Assembly: GCF_002220365.1 (NCBI RefSeq)
Contig: NZ_MTHB01000278.1
Coordinates: 124,001 to 188,000 of the forward strand
Source: Caballeronia sordidicola
GTDB taxonomy: Bacteria; Pseudomonadota; Gammaproteobacteria; Burkholderiales; Burkholderiaceae
DNA: 64,000 nucleotides
Reading direction: 5' to 3'
Shown here: piece after piece, positions 16,466 through 26,164 of the stretch
How positions within the stretch are numbered: position 1 is the stretch's first letter
Layout: every line of letters starts with the position of its first letter
Notes under the pieces: generated by a model
Seen by the model: only the letters and a program-made list of their open reading frames with translations
Told to the model about the DNA's origin: nothing
The model's database searches: none
Translations under genes and position numbers: made by a program

Positions 16466-17395
16466 TCAGCCGCCGATCACGCCCTGCGTGTTGACGTAAA
16501 GCGAGTACAGGCCGTGACTCGCCGCCATGAACAAGCGGTTGCGATAACGGCCTCCAAAACATACGTTGGCGCAGCGCTCGGGCAGCGCGATATGCCCAAT
16601 CGCCTCGCCTTGCGGCGTGAAGATCCTGACACCGTCCAGCTCGTCGCTGCCCATGCCCCAGCCGCACCAAAGGTTGCCGAGCACATCCACGCGAAAACCG
16701 TCGGGCGTCCCCTGCCCGGCATCAATCACCTCGCGCTGATTTGTCAGCTTGAGGCCGTCGTGGGAGATATCGAAGGCAAGGATCTTGCGCGGTGTCGCAC
16801 GCGAATCAACGATATAAACCAGCGTCTCGTCAGGCGAAAATGCGAGTCCGTTCGGGCCGATCAACGTGTCGGTCATCATGGTGATCTCGCCGCTCCTGCC
16901 ATCCACGCGATACACCGCCGGCTTCAACTCCGGGGCCTTGCGCTCGCCTTCATAAAAGCCGTCGATCCCGAAGGTCGGGTCGCTGAACCAGATCGAGCCA
17001 TCGGATTTCACGATCACGTCATTCGGTGAATTGAGCGGCTTGCCGTTGTATTGATCAGCAAGCACGGTGATCGAACCGTCGTACTCCGTGCGTGTTACGC
17101 GGCGCGTGAGATGCTCACATGTCACCAGCCGTCCTTCGCGGTCGCGGGTATTGCCGTTGGCATTGTTCGAGGGCTTGCGGAACGTGCGGACCTCGCCCGT
17201 TTCTTCGTCCCAGCGCAGCATCCGGTTGTTAGGAATGTCGCTCCATACCAGTGTACGGCTGTCGCCGAACCAGACCGGCCCCTCAGACCAGCGAGCTCCC
17301 TGATACAAACATTCGACCGACGCCATGCCGACACGCAACGCGTTGAAGCGCGCATCGAGTACTCTGACAGCGGGATCGGGATAGCGGCGCTCCAT
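16466..17395 (-). CDS. SMP-30/gluconolactonase-type sugar lactonase
   Basis: A six-bladed beta-propeller lactonase of 309 residues that hydrolyses aldonolactones in sugar oxidation pathways. Family marks are WSEGPVWFGDSRTLVWSDI (with the metal-ligand Glu), LNSPNDVIVKSDGSIWFSDPTFGI (with the metal-ligand Asn), GPNGLAFSPDE, and GTPDGFRVDVLGNLWCG (with the Asp). CAGGAGATGA in front of the ATG at 17395 supports the start. It follows the aldehyde dehydrogenase and isomerase genes on the same strand, which favours a role with sugar acids, for example arabino- or gluconolactone. It lacks a signal peptide, so it is probably cytoplasmic. Confidence 0.88.
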   Translation of the reverse strand: MERRYPDPAVRVLDARFNALRVGMASVECLYQGARWSEGPVWFGDSRTLVWSDIPNNRMLRWDEETGEVRTFRKPSNNANGNTRDREGRLVTCEHLTRRVTRTEYDGSITVLADQYNGKPLNSPNDVIVKSDGSIWFSDPTFGIDGFYEGERKAPELKPAVYRVDGRSGEITMMTDTLIGPNGLAFSPDETLVYIVDSRATPRKILAFDISHDGLKLTNQREVIDAGQGTPDGFRVDVLGNLWCGWGMGSDELDGVRIFTPQGEAIGHIALPERCANVCFGGRYRNRLFMAASHGLYSLYVNTQGVIGG

Positions 17396-17419
17396 CTGTT
17401 TTCATCTCCTGGTTGATTG

Positions 17420-17458
17420 ATTCGTTTGCTTCATTCGTTTGCTTCATTCGTTTGTTTC
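17420..17458. repeat. 13-base tandem repeat, three copies
   Basis: ATTCGTTTGCTTC occurs at 17420-17432 and 17433-17445 and, with one change, at 17446-17458. It fills the short gap between the aldehyde dehydrogenase and lactonase genes. Confidence 0.85.
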
Positions 17459-17473
17459 ATTCGCATCGCGTGA

Positions 17474-19051
17474 TCAGTTGGGTCCGAGTTCGCCGTCGCG
17501 CAGCCGCCACAGGCTTAACGGGTTGTCATCCTGAAGTGCAAGCGGCAGCAAAGCCTGCGGCAGGTCCTGGTAACACACCGGCCGCAGGAAACGTTCGATC
17601 GCCATCGCCCCGACCGAGGTCGCACGGCTATCGGAGGTAGCGGGGTACGGCCCGCCATGCACCATCGCATACGATACTTCAACGCCAGTCGGAAAACCGT
17701 TCGCCAGAATCCGGCCGGCCTTGCGTTCAAGGATGGGCAGGAGGCGGCGAGCGAGCGGCACATCGTCGTTTTCCATTTGCAGCGTCGCCGTCAACTGGCC
17801 TTCAATACGCGTTGCAAGATCCAGCATCTCGTCCTCGCTGCGGCAAGTCACGATCAGCGACGTCGGTCCGAATATCTCATCCTCGAGTTGCGGCATGGCG
17901 AGGAATTTCTCGGCGCTCACGGTATAAAGCGCGGGCAGCGCCGGACACGACGCATCGGATTCAGCGCCGGTTGCTACGCGCTCCACGCCCGATTCATCGC
18001 GCCGCGCGATGCCTTCCTGATACGCGGCCGCGATGCCCGCCGTCAGCATCGTCTGGGCGCCCTTCTTTTCGAAAGCACTCACGGCGTAATCGATAAACGC
18101 CTGCAAATGAGGGCCTTCCAGCGCCAGCACCAGACCGGGGTTCGTACAGAACTGACCGACCCCGAGCGTGACTGAATCGACGAAACCGTTCGCGAGCGAT
18201 TCAGCCCGCGCCGCCAGTGCACCCGGTAGTACAAAGAACGGATTGATGCTGCTCATCTCGGCGAAGACGGGAATTGGCTCGCGCCTCCTGGATGCGATCT
18301 CGATCAACGCCAGGCCACCCCGTCGCGAGCCCGTGAACCCGACCGACTTGATAGCCGGATGCGCGACCAGGGCTTCGCCTATCGCATTGCCCGCGCCCAC
18401 TACGAGCGAGAACACACCTTCGGGCAAACCGGAATCCGCGACCGCTTTCTGGATCGCGCGCCCGACCAGCTCCGAGGTGCCGAGATGCGCCGGATGTGAC
18501 TTCACGACCACGGGACAACCGGCAGCGAGTGCGGCGGCGGTGTCACCGCCGGCTACCGAAAACGCCAGCGGGAAATTACTGGCGCCGAACACCGCAACCG
18601 GTCCAACGGGAATCTTCTGCAAGCGCAAGTCGGGACGCGGCAACGGCTTGCGTTCCGGCTGCGCCGAATCGAGCGTGGCAGAAAGCCAGCGGCCTTCGCG
18701 CACGAGCGACGCGAACATTTTCAATTGCCCGATCGTACGGGCGCGCTCGCCCTCAAGGCGCGCTTTCGGCAACGCGGATTCGGCTTGTGCGCGTTCGATC
18801 AGCGTGTCGCCGAGCCCTGCGATGTTGTCAGCAATCGCCTCGATGAATTGTGCACGCGTTTCGAGCGGCGTCAGCCGGTAGGTATCGAATGCCTGCTCGG
18901 CAAGATCGGCCGCGCGGGCGACTTCCAATGCTGCGCCGCCGCCAAAAGCCGGCTCCAAGTCGACACCGCGCGCCGGATCGAATGCATGCAGCGTAGCGTC
19001 TTTTCCGCGCACCGCCGTGGCACCGATCAGCATTTCTCCGGTGATCTGCAT
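17474..19051 (-). CDS. 2,5-dioxovalerate (alpha-ketoglutaric semialdehyde) dehydrogenase
   Basis: An NADP-type aldehyde dehydrogenase of 525 residues, the length of the long ketoglutaric-semialdehyde dehydrogenase group, which oxidises 2,5-dioxopentanoate to 2-oxoglutarate at the end of the non-phosphorylating pentose and hexarate pathways. Visible blocks are [34 protein letters not shown] (coenzyme site), GFTGSRRGG, the Glu in [12 protein letters not shown] and the catalytic Cys in [18 protein letters not shown] before the ATG at 19051 decides the start. A perfect 12-base inverted repeat lies just upstream (19071-19097). It is followed by the lactonase gene. Substrate choice rests on family and context. 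Confidence 0.88.
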   Translation of the reverse strand: MQITGEMLIGATAVRGKDATLHAFDPARGVDLEPAFGGGAALEVARAADLAEQAFDTYRLTPLETRAQFIEAIADNIAGLGDTLIERAQAESALPKARLEGERARTIGQLKMFASLVREGRWLSATLDSAQPERKPLPRPDLRLQKIPVGPVAVFGASNFPLAFSVAGGDTAAALAAGCPVVVKSHPAHLGTSELVGRAIQKAVADSGLPEGVFSLVVGAGNAIGEALVAHPAIKSVGFTGSRRGGLALIEIASRRREPIPVFAEMSSINPFFVLPGALAARAESLANGFVDSVTLGVGQFCTNPGLVLALEGPHLQAFIDYAVSAFEKKGAQTMLTAGIAAAYQEGIARRDESGVERVATGAESDASCPALPALYTVSAEKFLAMPQLEDEIFGPTSLIVTCRSEDEMLDLATRIEGQLTATLQMENDDVPLARRLLPILERKAGRILANGFPTGVEVSYAMVHGGPYPATSDSRATSVGAMAIERFLRPVCYQDLPQALLPLALQDDNPLSLWRLRDGELGPN

Positions 19052-19070
19052 GTGAACTCTCCTGAAAGCA

Positions 19071-19097
19071 GCGCGTATCGCGGATCGCGATACGCGC
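19071..19097. promoter_or_regulatory. 27-base palindrome in the leader of the dioxovalerate dehydrogenase gene
   Basis: GCGCGTATCGCG (19071-19082) and CGCGATACGCGC (19086-19097) are perfect inverted repeats around a 3-base centre, ending 20 bases from the ATG at 19051 and just before its ribosome-binding site. It may be an operator or an mRNA hairpin; it has no T run. Confidence 0.55.
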
Positions 19098-19284
19098 CGT
19101 GGGTAACAAAGAAAACAGATGACACGAGGCGTTAAGCGAACTCGCTTTTTTCCGTGGACTCTCACGCCGCAAGGAAAGTTTCAGGTACGTGCGGGCAATT
19201 ACATCGCTGGTTCGAGCGATTACTTTGCCGCTGTCAAAACAAACTGCTGGCCCGGCCATCGCGCATCGGACCTGACCGGCTTGG

Positions 19285-20103
19285 TCATGATGCGCGGCTC
19301 GCATGACGATACGGCGTGAGCCAGCCCAAGCCGTCGGAGGTACCTGCGCGCGGCCGATATTCACAGCCGATCCAGCCGCCATAGCCGAGTGAATCGATGA
19401 GATCGAAAAGGTACGGATAGTTGACTTCGCCCGTATCCGGCTCGTTGCGGTAGGGCACGCCGGCAATCTGAATATGGCCGATACCCGCGTTGCGCCGTTT
19501 CATGTCGCGGCGAAGCTTGACGGCCAGATCGCCTTCAACGATCTGACAGTGATAGCAGTCGAACTGGACTTGCAGGTTCGGCAGGCCAATCTCTTCGCAG
19601 ATCGCTTGCGCTTCATCCTGCCGGTTCAGGAAGTAGCCGGGCATGTCACGCGTATTGATCGGCTCGATCACGATGGTGACACGAGCCGACTGCGCCATGC
19701 TGGCCGCCAGCGCCAGGTTCTTGATATAGACATCGCGATGCTGTCCGCGCGAGTGCTGCACTGCGTGTGGCGTTTCCATCAACCCGGCCATGACATGGAG
19801 CCGGTCGTTGCCGAGCGCCGCGGCATAGTCTAGCGCGATCTCGATGCTGCGCCTGAACTCGTCCTCGCGTCCCGGCAGCGAAGCGAGGCCGCGTTCACCG
19901 CCGGTCCAGTCGCCCGGCGGCGCGTTGAACAGCACCTGTTTGAGGCCATTGTCCACGAGCTGCGCCTTGATCTCTGCCGGTGGAAATTCATAGGGAAACA
20001 GGAATTCCACCGCCTTGAAACCATCACGCGCCGCCGCGCCGAAACGCTCGAGGAACGCGTGTTCGTTGTACATCATGGTGAGGTTGGCGGCGAAACGCGG
20101 CAT
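19285..20103 (-). CDS. hydroxypyruvate isomerase family protein (Hyi/OtnI-like)
   Basis: A TIM-barrel isomerase of 272 residues. [41 protein letters not shown] is the typical N-terminus of hydroxypyruvate/2-oxo-tetronate isomerases, FNAPPGDW and [11 protein letters not shown] follow, and the metal/acid residues occur in [20 protein letters not shown] and WIGCEYRP. It interconverts hydroxypyruvate with tartronate semialdehyde, or 2-dehydro-tetronate isomers. GCAGGAGG before the ATG at 20103 sets the start. It is the first of three leftward sugar-acid genes. OtnI versus Hyi cannot be decided without OtnK or Gcl neighbours, and neither is here. Confidence 0.85.
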   Translation of the reverse strand: MPRFAANLTMMYNEHAFLERFGAAARDGFKAVEFLFPYEFPPAEIKAQLVDNGLKQVLFNAPPGDWTGGERGLASLPGREDEFRRSIEIALDYAAALGNDRLHVMAGLMETPHAVQHSRGQHRDVYIKNLALAASMAQSARVTIVIEPINTRDMPGYFLNRQDEAQAICEEIGLPNLQVQFDCYHCQIVEGDLAVKLRRDMKRRNAGIGHIQIAGVPYRNEPDTGEVNYPYLFDLIDSLGYGGWIGCEYRPRAGTSDGLGWLTPYRHASRAS

Positions 20104-20295
20104 GGTGAACCTCCTGCTGGTCAGGGTAACGCCAAGGCGGTCGGCGTCTCGGTCTCGCCTTGCCGCAGCGGTGTGCAAGACGCACTGCGCAACTCCCGCG
20201 CCCGGTTTGCGCTCCGCCCGCCATTGCCCTTCGTTACCCCTCGCAGCGATGATATTCCCGGACCCCACGCCCCGAACGATCAGTAAAAACCCTCG

Positions 20296-20634
20296 TCATG
20301 GCGATACCGGATGGTCGATCAGCGCGAAAGCATCGCGGATTTCCGATGTGCTTTTCGGGCGCACGACCCGCGCGACCTCGAGCCCGTTGTCGAGGAAAAT
20401 CAGCGTCGGCCAGAGTTTGATCCTGAACGAGCGGCCGAGCGGACGGCCGCTGCCATCCTCGATCTTCAAATGCCGGACACTGGCGTGGTCCTGGAAGGCC
20501 TCCGCAATCAGCGGCTGGGCAGCACGACAATAGCCGCACCAGGAAGTGCCGAATTCGATGACCGTCGGCCCGTCGAGCGCGTCGATCTCAGCGCGCGGTG
20601 GCGCAGTAAGTGCGAATTCAGTGGTCATCGCCAT
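20296..20634 (-). CDS. thioredoxin-family protein
   Basis: A 112-residue cytoplasmic thioredoxin-fold protein with the active-site motif FGTSWCGYCRAAQPL (Cys33 and Cys36) and the cis-proline strand IKLWPTLIFLDNG. The WCGYC dipeptide differs from the classical WCGPC, suggesting a different redox potential. There is no signal peptide. AGGGGA seven bases before the ATG at 20634 gives the start MAMTTEF; longer upstream reading is not thioredoxin-like. It may donate electrons to a peroxidase or reductase, but no partner is adjacent. Confidence 0.85.
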   Translation of the reverse strand: MAMTTEFALTAPPRAEIDALDGPTVIEFGTSWCGYCRAAQPLIAEAFQDHASVRHLKIEDGSGRPLGRSFRIKLWPTLIFLDNGLEVARVVRPKSTSEIRDAFALIDHPVSP

Positions 20635-20853
20635 CAGCTTGTCCCCTCGAAACGAAACTCCACCCATTCTATTCAGCAATGACCTGACGCGCTCGACGCG
20701 GCTTTTTTTGCTCGAGGAAAGCCGGGGGAAAATGCTTGCTGTACTTGCTGTCTGCTCAACACAGCCAACGGCGCGCTGCACATTCACTTTCCGCGATGGT
20801 CATGACATTGCCGAACTCGCCGACGCCGCGTGACCAGCGCCGCCCTTGTCACC

Positions 20854-20886
20854 AAGGCCAACCCAGCAACGGGCCCGGCCTTTTTT
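20854..20886 (+). terminator. terminator-like hairpin with T run, orphan
   Basis: AAGGCC (20854-20859) pairs with GGCCTT (20877-20882), merging into six T residues. No rightward gene ends here, since both neighbours are leftward; it may act weakly on the other strand or end an unannotated rightward RNA. Confidence 0.35.
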
Positions 20887-20907
20887 GCTTTTCAAATCGA
20901 TACGAAC

Positions 20908-21438
20908 CTAGAATTGCCCAAAGCCCGTTAGCCCGATCAGGCTGCCCAGGGCCAGCAACCATAGCGGATGCAGCTTTGTCTTGAACGACAGGAACGCAAT
21001 GACCGCCGTGATGGCCGTGAGTATCCAGCGGGTGTCCGACGCTTCGGCAATCAATGACGCGCTCGCCGCGACCAAGCCCGCTGTCATCGGTATGAGACCG
21101 AGTTGAACATAGCGCCGCCATGGATGATTCTTGAAGCGTTCCCAGGCGTGCATCGCGGCGACCGTCACGATTGACGACGGGCCGAACTTTGCAATCGATG
21201 TCACCAGCACGCCCGGCCAGCCGGCCACATGCCAGCCGATCAGCGTCACGATCATCATGTTCGGTCCGGGCGCCGCCTGTGCGAGCGCGAACAGCGCGGA
21301 AAAATCCGCCTTCGACATCCACTGATGTATATCCACTACCTGCCGCTGCATCTCGGGCAGGATGGTATTGCCGCCGCCGAAAGCGAGCAGTGAAAGCTGG
21401 CTGAAAATGGCCGCAAGCGAAACGAGATCGTGATTCAT
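20908..21438 (-). CDS. chromate transporter, C-terminal-type half (ChrA family)
   Basis: A 176-residue half-size CHR-family membrane protein. FSQLSLLAFGGGNTILPEMQRQVVD and the FALAQAAPGPNMMIVTLIGWHVAGWPG block are the conserved CHR signature (GGG, then PGPN). Full-length ChrA proteins carry two such domains; here the halves are separate genes overlapping by four bases (ATGA at 21435-21438), so they are translated together and likely form a heterodimer. Members export chromate or oxyanions by exchange with sulfate or protons. About five helices are visible. No ChrB regulator is adjacent. Confidence 0.88.
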   Translation of the reverse strand: MNHDLVSLAAIFSQLSLLAFGGGNTILPEMQRQVVDIHQWMSKADFSALFALAQAAPGPNMMIVTLIGWHVAGWPGVLVTSIAKFGPSSIVTVAAMHAWERFKNHPWRRYVQLGLIPMTAGLVAASASLIAEASDTRWILTAITAVIAFLSFKTKLHPLWLLALGSLIGLTGFGQF

Positions 21439-22067
21439 TGGCTCTCCCCGCGCTTTACTTCCGGCTTCACTTCCGGCTTCACTTCCGGCTTCCCTTCCGG
21501 CTTCACTTCGCGATTCACCCTCGAAGCGACGAAAATCGAAACCGGTGTGAGCACGAGCATCACCGGCAACAACGGCAAGCGCAGCAAAGCAATCCCGATG
21601 AACGCTAGCGCTGCGACCGCCGCCATGGAGAGTTTGTGCCGCAGCGGCCACGCTACCTTGATCGCCATCGATACCAGCAGGCCCGCGGCCGCCGCGGCGA
21701 GTCCCGCGAACAAATGGCGGATGTGCGGGTCTTGATGCGTGCGTTGATACAGCACGCCCAGTCCGATCACGATCAGCGAAGGCCCGACGATCAACCCGAG
21801 CAGGCCAGCGAGCGCGCCCGCCACGCCGCGAAATTTCATGCCGACCGCAACCGAGAGGTTGATCACGTTGCCACCCGGCAAAAACTGGCAAAGGCCCAGC
21901 AGATCGACGAATTCGTCGGGCGAGAGCCACTTGCGCCGCTCGACGATTTCGCGCCGGGCAAGCGGCAGCGCGCCGCCGAACGCGGTCAGCCCGAGCGTCA
22001 GGAAGCCGATAAAAATTTCCGCGACGGTCGGCGGGGCGAGCTGCTCTTGCGAGGCATGATCGTGCAT
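21435..22067 (-). CDS. chromate transporter, N-terminal-type half (ChrA family)
   Basis: A 210-residue CHR-domain membrane protein with FIGFLTLGLTAFGGALPLARREIVERRKWLSPDEFVDLLGLCQFLPGGNVINLSVAVG. The PGG in place of PGP and the AFGG motif mark the N-terminal-type domain. It is the first gene of the pair and overlaps the second by four bases. Its last 20 residues are a KPEV/KPEG repeat coded by a 12-base tandem repeat, a cytoplasmic tail that could vary in length. The start at 22067 is canonical. Chromate export is the family role; the native anion is not known. Confidence 0.88.
   Translation of the reverse strand: MHDHASQEQLAPPTVAEIFIGFLTLGLTAFGGALPLARREIVERRKWLSPDEFVDLLGLCQFLPGGNVINLSVAVGMKFRGVAGALAGLLGLIVGPSLIVIGLGVLYQRTHQDPHIRHLFAGLAAAAAGLLVSMAIKVAWPLRHKLSMAAVAALAFIGIALLRLPLLPVMLVLTPVSIFVASRVNREVKPEGKPEVKPEVKPEVKRGESQ
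21457..21516. repeat. 12-base tandem repeat at the 3' end of the chromate transporter gene
   Basis: ACTTCCGGCTTC is repeated at 21457, 21469 and 21481, with a one-base variant at 21493 and a degenerate copy at 21505. In frame it encodes the KPEV/KPEG tail. Confidence 0.88.
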
Positions 22068-22232
22068 GGGTCGGCGAGCGTTACTTTTGCGAAGCGCAAA
22101 GCGTAACGCTTTATGGCCGTTGCCTCAAAGTACGGAATGGCTGTCTAAAGCGCACTACGGATTTTCCGGGCGGCGGAGTAGATGCCAATACGACCGCCGG
22201 CATTCACCCCGCTTTCATTGTCCAGTTTCGAT

Positions 22233-23180
22233 TTACGAAGCCTTGACGTCACCACGTTCGCGACGGGATTCGTAAGCTTTCAAATGCGTGTAGGCCGTTG
22301 AGAACACCGGCGTGCTGATCGCGCCCTGCACACCTTTGGCCCGCGCAATCAGATCGCCCACCACGTGGTCCGCTTCGATCCGCGCGCCGTTCTCCAGATC
22401 GCGCAGCATGGAGGCGGTGATGGTGGAGCCGGCTTCGGTGAACATCCCCTGTGCACGCGCGACCACGGCTTCCCGGGGCGCAAAACCGTTTGCAGTTGCG
22501 ATGGCGCGGGCTTCATCGAAGAGATCGAGCAGCAGTTTCTGGCCGCCCGGTGCGGCGATGATGTCGCCGACCGGTGCGCGCATCAGACACGTGCCGGCCG
22601 CGAGCGTCGCGAGGAACACCCACTTTTCCCACATCGATTGAATGATCTCGGGGCTGGCTACCGCGTCGAATTGCGCGCCTGACAACTGCGCCGAGATTGC
22701 TTCTATTCGCGGCGATAAACCCCCTGCGCGCTCGCCGAACGCCATGGAATGCAGCGTGTTCAAGTGAACGACGGTGCCGTCGGCGTCGAGCGTCACGGCC
22801 GCAATGCACTGTCCGCCGAGCACGCGCTCTGCGCCAAATTGCGCTTCGAGCACATCCAGGTGATGCATGCCGTTGAGCATTGGCAGGATGGCAGTGTTGG
22901 GTCCGACCGAGGTTTTTATCGACTCGATGGCGCCGTCGAGATCGTAAGCCTTGCAACTGAGCAGGATCAGGTCGAACGGTTCGCGTACGTCTTTTGCCAG
23001 CACGATGGGCGGGTTGGGTATGGACAAATCGCCGTTCGGGCTGCGCACGTTAAGGCCCGTTTGCGCGAGCTGCGCGGCGCGCCGCTCGCGCACGAGGAAC
23101 GTCACGTCACGGCCGGCATCAAGAAGCCGTCCGCCAAAATAGCCGCCAATCGCGCCCGCACCCACCACCAGAATCCGCAT
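22233..23180 (-). CDS. panE: ketopantoate reductase family protein (2-dehydropantoate 2-reductase)
   Basis: An NADPH-dependent reductase of 315 residues: MRILVVGAGAIGGYFGGRLLDAG is the dinucleotide-binding start, LLSCKAYDLDGAI has the catalytic Lys region, LPMLNGMHHLD the Asn, and KWVFLATLAAGTCLMRAPVGDI opens the helical domain with its conserved Lys. The reaction is reduction of ketopantoate to pantoate for coenzyme A synthesis. Burkholderiales have several PanE-like paralogues, some used in other reductions, so the symbol is tentative. GGAGCAGGAC precedes the ATG at 23180. It is not next to panB or panC. Confidence 0.8.
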   Translation of the reverse strand: MRILVVGAGAIGGYFGGRLLDAGRDVTFLVRERRAAQLAQTGLNVRSPNGDLSIPNPPIVLAKDVREPFDLILLSCKAYDLDGAIESIKTSVGPNTAILPMLNGMHHLDVLEAQFGAERVLGGQCIAAVTLDADGTVVHLNTLHSMAFGERAGGLSPRIEAISAQLSGAQFDAVASPEIIQSMWEKWVFLATLAAGTCLMRAPVGDIIAAPGGQKLLLDLFDEARAIATANGFAPREAVVARAQGMFTEAGSTITASMLRDLENGARIEADHVVGDLIARAKGVQGAISTPVFSTAYTHLKAYESRRERGDVKAS

Positions 23181-23244
23181 GTCCTGCTCCTTGCATTTAG
23201 TCTGATCAGAACGCCGGCCGCGGATGCGGCGGCGCCGCCTGGTT

Positions 23245-23616
23245 TTACGCCTGCCAGACGCCGTACCCGGCTTCCCGCAAGCCGATTGCCAATTCCACTT
23301 CCATTTCCCGCGCGCCTTCGTACGGCATCGGGTTATACAGTTCGTAGAGCTGCGGCAACAGTCGCAGCCCAAATTCCCGCGCATACCGGTTCGACTGGAT
23401 TCCGGCCTTGTGTTTGTCGAAACGAACGTCGGGATCGATTCCCGTCATGCCTACATAGACGAAGGGCATGCCGAGCATGTAGTCCGGATTCGCGCGCCGG
23501 AAACGCGCTTCGTTCCAGACGGTGTCGGCCAGTTCGATCACGTAGACGTGGTAATGGTGAGTCCTTGGGTGAGTCTTTTGCTGAGTCTTTTGCTGAGTCT
23601 TTTTCCGAAGCGCCAT
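23245..23616 (-). CDS. GIY-YIG-like small protein of unknown function
   Basis: A 123-residue protein. After a repeat-coded KTQQKTQQKTH start comes HYHVYVIEL, then PFVYVGMTGIDPDVRFDKHKAG, a layout reminiscent of the GIY-YIG nuclease fold (two short strands with Tyr/Val motifs, then an Arg-containing helix). The later NPMPYEGAREMEVELAIGLREAGYGV supplies a Glu in the position of the GIY-YIG metal ligand. The match is by pattern only. It is the leftward gene upstream of panE with about 65 bases between. Function could be nucleolytic or structural. Confidence 0.6.
   Translation of the reverse strand: MALRKKTQQKTQQKTHPRTHHYHVYVIELADTVWNEARFRRANPDYMLGMPFVYVGMTGIDPDVRFDKHKAGIQSNRYAREFGLRLLPQLYELYNPMPYEGAREMEVELAIGLREAGYGVWQA
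23558..23605. repeat. 12-base tandem repeat in the 5' end of the GIY-YIG-like gene
   Basis: TGAGTCTTTTGC occurs at 23570 and 23582, with variants at 23558 and 23594. In frame it encodes the KTQQ repeats at the N-terminus. Confidence 0.85.
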
Positions 23617-24002
23617 GCGGTTGCCCTGTTTCGCCTGGTTCGAGCGAGTTGCGCCGCACCTGAAACGGGTCGCGGATGCTCATTCTAGACCGGTGTCAGA
23701 CGTGTTGCCCGGCCGCTACCCGCGTCCTCGTCGCCCGCTGTCTGGTCGCGCGGGCGCGTGCGATGTCTGCCAGCGCCGTGTCAAAGTGGTAATCTCGCTC
23801 CGTCTGCGCGTTCCGCGCGGCGTTTGCGCGTGTCCACCGGCCCTGCTCGCGGACACACGTAGTGTCCGTGCCGCTTTCGCCACTGTTTCCTGGCGCGAGA
23901 GCCTGTCCGGAACGCCGTCGCGGGCACCGCCCCAATTGACAAATCGCATCCGTCGCGTGTGTAGCCACGAGCCGCCCGCGCTTCGGTCATTCGGAGAGAA
24001 AC
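23617..24002. other. gene-free region upstream of gnd
   Basis: This stretch of 386 bases between divergent genes is G+C-rich throughout. It should hold the gnd promoter, and GGAGAG is the gnd ribosome-binding site at the right end. No credible gene, palindrome or structured RNA was seen. Confidence 0.5.
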
Positions 24003-25409
24003 ATGAGCAAACAAGCAATCGGCGTTGTCGGCCTCGCCGTCATGGGACGCAATCTGGCGTTGAACATCGAGAGCCGCGGACACGCGGTGTCCGTGTACAA
24101 CCGCAGCCGCGAAAAAACCGATGAACTGATCGCCGAGCATCCCGACAAGAAACTCGTGCCTTCGTACACGCTGGAAGAATTCGTCGAGTCGCTTGAAAAA
24201 CCGCGCCGCATCCTGCTGATGGTCAAGGCCGGCCAGGGCACCGACGCCACCATCGACTCGCTGCGGCCTCTCCTCGACAAGGGCGACATCCTGATCGACG
24301 GCGGCAACACCCATTTCACCGATACGATCCGCCGCAACACCGACCTCGCCAAGTCGGGGCTGCACTTCATCGGCACGGGTGTGTCGGGCGGTGAGGAAGG
24401 CGCGTTGAAAGGCCCCTCGATCATGCCGGGCGGCCAGAAAGAAGCGTATGACCTGGTGGCTCCGATCCTGACCGAGATCGCCGCCAAGGCGCCGGACGGC
24501 GAGCCGTGCGTCGCGTACATGGGCCCGGACGGTGCGGGACATTATGTGAAGATGGTGCACAACGGGATCGAATACGGCGACATGCAGTTGATCGCTGAAA
24601 GCTACGACGTGCTCAAGCGCGTGGCGGGCTTGTCGAACGAAGAATTGGGCAAGGTTTATGTCGAGTGGAACAAGGGTGAACTGGATAGTTACCTGATCGA
24701 GATCACGTCGAAGATCTTCTCGAAGAAGGATGAGGAAACGGGCAAGGATCTCGTCGATGTCATCCTCGACCGCGCGGCGCAAAAAGGCACGGGCAAGTGG
24801 ACGAGCCAGAATGCGCTTGACCTCGGCGCACCGCTGCCGCTGATTACGGAAGCCGTGTTTGCGCGCGTGCTGTCTTCACTGAAGGATCAGCGCATTGAGG
24901 CGAGCAAGCAGTTGACGGGGCCGTCGCCGAAGTTCGATGGCGATCGTGATGCCTTCGTTGAAGCTGTGCGGCGCGCGTTGTTCCTGAGCAAGATCGTCTC
25001 GTACGCACAGGGGTTTGCGCAGTTGCGCGCGGCGTCGGAAGAGTACAAGTGGGACTTGCAATATGGCCAGATCGCGAAGATCTTCCGGGCGGGTTGCATT
25101 ATCCGTGCGGGCTTTTTGCAGAAGATCACGGATGCCTACAAGACCAACGCTGACTTGCACAACTTGCTGCTCGATCCGTATTTCACCGACATCGCAACGA
25201 AGTATCAGGGCGCGTTGCGGGATGTCGTCGTGGCGGCCGTGAAGGCGGGTGTGCCGGTGCCGGCATTCTCGTCGGCGGTGGCTTATTACGATAGTTACCG
25301 GTCCGAGACATTGCCAGCGAATCTGGTGCAGGCACAACGCGATTTCTTCGGCGCGCATACGTTCGAAAGAGTGGATAAAAAGGGCAGTTTCCACGCCGAC
25401 TGGTCGTAA
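24003..25409 (+). CDS. gnd: 6-phosphogluconate dehydrogenase, decarboxylating
   Basis: Oxidative pentose-phosphate enzyme converting 6-phosphogluconate and NADP+ to ribulose 5-phosphate, CO2 and NADPH. The 468 residues match the long bacterial/eukaryotic form. Markers are [15 protein letters not shown] (coenzyme fold), the [13 protein letters not shown]-specificity segment, [22 protein letters not shown] (substrate loop), the catalytic Lys in [21 protein letters not shown], and the C-terminal [17 protein letters not shown] lies before the ATG at 24003 and a strong terminator follows. It is monocistronic here. Confidence 0.96.
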   Translation: MSKQAIGVVGLAVMGRNLALNIESRGHAVSVYNRSREKTDELIAEHPDKKLVPSYTLEEFVESLEKPRRILLMVKAGQGTDATIDSLRPLLDKGDILIDGGNTHFTDTIRRNTDLAKSGLHFIGTGVSGGEEGALKGPSIMPGGQKEAYDLVAPILTEIAAKAPDGEPCVAYMGPDGAGHYVKMVHNGIEYGDMQLIAESYDVLKRVAGLSNEELGKVYVEWNKGELDSYLIEITSKIFSKKDEETGKDLVDVILDRAAQKGTGKWTSQNALDLGAPLPLITEAVFARVLSSLKDQRIEASKQLTGPSPKFDGDRDAFVEAVRRALFLSKIVSYAQGFAQLRAASEEYKWDLQYGQIAKIFRAGCIIRAGFLQKITDAYKTNADLHNLLLDPYFTDIATKYQGALRDVVVAAVKAGVPVPAFSSAVAYYDSYRSETLPANLVQAQRDFFGAHTFERVDKKGSFHADWS

Positions 25410-25453
25410 GCCGCTGAGAAGCCACTGAGAAGCGGCTGTCTTCCCAGTAGTTC

Positions 25454-25485
25454 AACGCCGACGCTTTCGCGTCGGCGTTTTTTTT
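25454..25485 (+). terminator. intrinsic terminator of gnd
   Basis: AACGCCGACGC (25454-25464) and GCGTCGGCGTT (25469-25479) form a perfect 11-base stem with a 4-base loop and end in eight T residues. It isolates gnd from the following cassette. Confidence 0.93.
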
Positions 25486-25594
25486 GCCACGAGCAAATCA
25501 TCAAATTTTGTCGCAGCGAATTTTTCCACAAGTCGAGTAACCACGTTTGCCCGTATTCTTTCCTGTCGATGGATAACGGAACTGCGGGAAGATC

Positions 25595-26164
25595 ATGGCA
25601 ACAGCACTCACAGCAGTAAATCGGGAATCGGAGTTGAGCTACGCTTACCTCCACGCAATTGCATCCCACGCGGGGGTCAACTGCAAGACGAGCAACCGAC
25701 ACGATGACAATGCCGGGATCGATGCCATGCTCACCGGTTGGGAGCCATTCCCAAATGGCGGAAGCCTGACCGAAGTCGACATCAAGGTCCAGCTGAAGGC
25801 AAGCATCAAGCCGCCCTTCGACGACGGCGACTCGCTCTCCTATTTCCTGTCCGGCAAGCAGCAATACGACGATCTGCGCCGTGAAACACATGCGTCGCCG
25901 CTGATACTTGCTGTGTTGTTCCTACCGCCGAAAGCGGAAGACTGGCTGACACACTCCCATGAGCAGCTAGTGCTGCGAAAGTGCGCGTACTGGGTCAGTC
26001 TGCGTGGCGCGCCACCAACAGACAACCATGCAGGCGTCACGGTAAAGATTCCGAAGAATCAGGTGTTCGACGGTACCGGCCTCATGAAACTCATGGCGAG
26101 CATCTCGCGTCGCGAAATTCCTGCTTATAAAGCTCCCACTCATCGAGTTTCTCATGGCGATTAA
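25595..26164 (+). CDS. DUF4365 domain protein, putative PD-(D/E)xK-like nuclease
   Basis: A 189-residue protein I recognise as DUF4365 by its layout: RESELSYAYLHAIASHAGVN (Glu-containing first helix), DDNAGIDAML with Asp43, then EVDIKVQLKAS with Gln66-Leu-Lys68. An Asp followed by (E/Q)xK on the next strand is the pattern of restriction-endonuclease-like folds, so a nuclease is likely, though not shown. No membrane segment or signal is present. It overlaps the next gene by 11 bases, so the two products are probably made together. GGGAAG precedes the ATG at 25595. DUF4365 proteins are often found in accessory or defence-like loci. Confidence 0.75.
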   Translation: MATALTAVNRESELSYAYLHAIASHAGVNCKTSNRHDDNAGIDAMLTGWEPFPNGGSLTEVDIKVQLKASIKPPFDDGDSLSYFLSGKQQYDDLRRETHASPLILAVLFLPPKAEDWLTHSHEQLVLRKCAYWVSLRGAPPTDNHAGVTVKIPKNQVFDGTGLMKLMASISRREIPAYKAPTHRVSHGD

